Source of the DNA: Chloroflexota bacterium
GTDB taxonomy: Bacteria > Chloroflexota > Limnocylindria > Limnocylindrales > CSP1-4
Reading direction: 5' to 3'
DNA: 6,264 nucleotides
Assembly: GCA_004298915.1 (NCBI GenBank)
Contig: SCTE01000092.1
Span: 1-6,264 of the forward strand
A model generated the notes under the pieces. It was not told where the DNA came from, ran no database searches, and saw only the letters and a list, made by a program, of their open reading frames with translations. Within the stretch, counting starts at the first letter, position 1. Every line of letters starts with the position of its first letter. The position numbers and the translations under genes are program-made. Positions 6,252 to 6,264 of this stretch are shown piece after piece.

Positions 6252-6264
6252 AGATCGGAAGAGC
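6252..6264 (+). other. Illumina sequencing adapter remnant (assembly artefact)
   Basis: The final 13 bases, AGATCGGAAGAGC, are exactly the common start of the Illumina TruSeq adapter, in the orientation produced when a read runs through a short insert into the adapter. The match is flush with the end of the window. Chance occurrence of 13 specified bases at this place is about 1 in 67 million. The bases are not genomic, and sequence immediately before them may have low read support. Confidence 0.95.

Overview
This is a GC-rich chromosomal window (roughly two thirds G+C by eye) from a bacterium. The gene density, GTG/TTG starts, a DUF5317 membrane protein and a kelch-like exported protein suggest Chloroflexota (Limnocylindria-like) or Actinomycetota. 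No phylogenetic marker is present, so this is an inference. The right end carries the first 13 bases of the standard Illumina adapter, so the window is most likely the raw end of a metagenomic contig.

Left part, minus strand (positions 3431 down to 1): a membrane-anchored GAF-GGDEF-EAL protein for making and/or degrading cyclic di-GMP is followed after 22 nt by a small DUF5317 integral membrane protein, probably as one operon. About 100 nt further along the same strand, cut by the window edge, lies the 5' half of a cyclic di-GMP class I (GEMM-I) riboswitch. Its target gene is off the left end. The enzyme that sets c-di-GMP and an RNA that reads it are therefore next to each other.

Centre and right, plus strand (3630-5719): leuC and leuD encode the two subunits of isopropylmalate isomerase (leucine biosynthesis), separated by 2 nt and apparently translationally coupled. 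They diverge from the c-di-GMP operon across a 198-bp control region containing a perfect 12-bp palindrome. No leuA or leuB is present here.

Right end, minus strand (5743-6251): the C-terminal part of a kelch-like protein converges on leuD. A hairpin in the 23-bp gap takes in both stop codons and may act as a bidirectional terminator. The gene's 5' end is lost at the adapter junction.

I found no mobile element, CRISPR array, tRNA, rRNA or wholly new system. The most interesting elements are the riboswitch beside the c-di-GMP enzyme operon, an Asp-to-Ala change in the EAL active-site region, and the adapter artefact.
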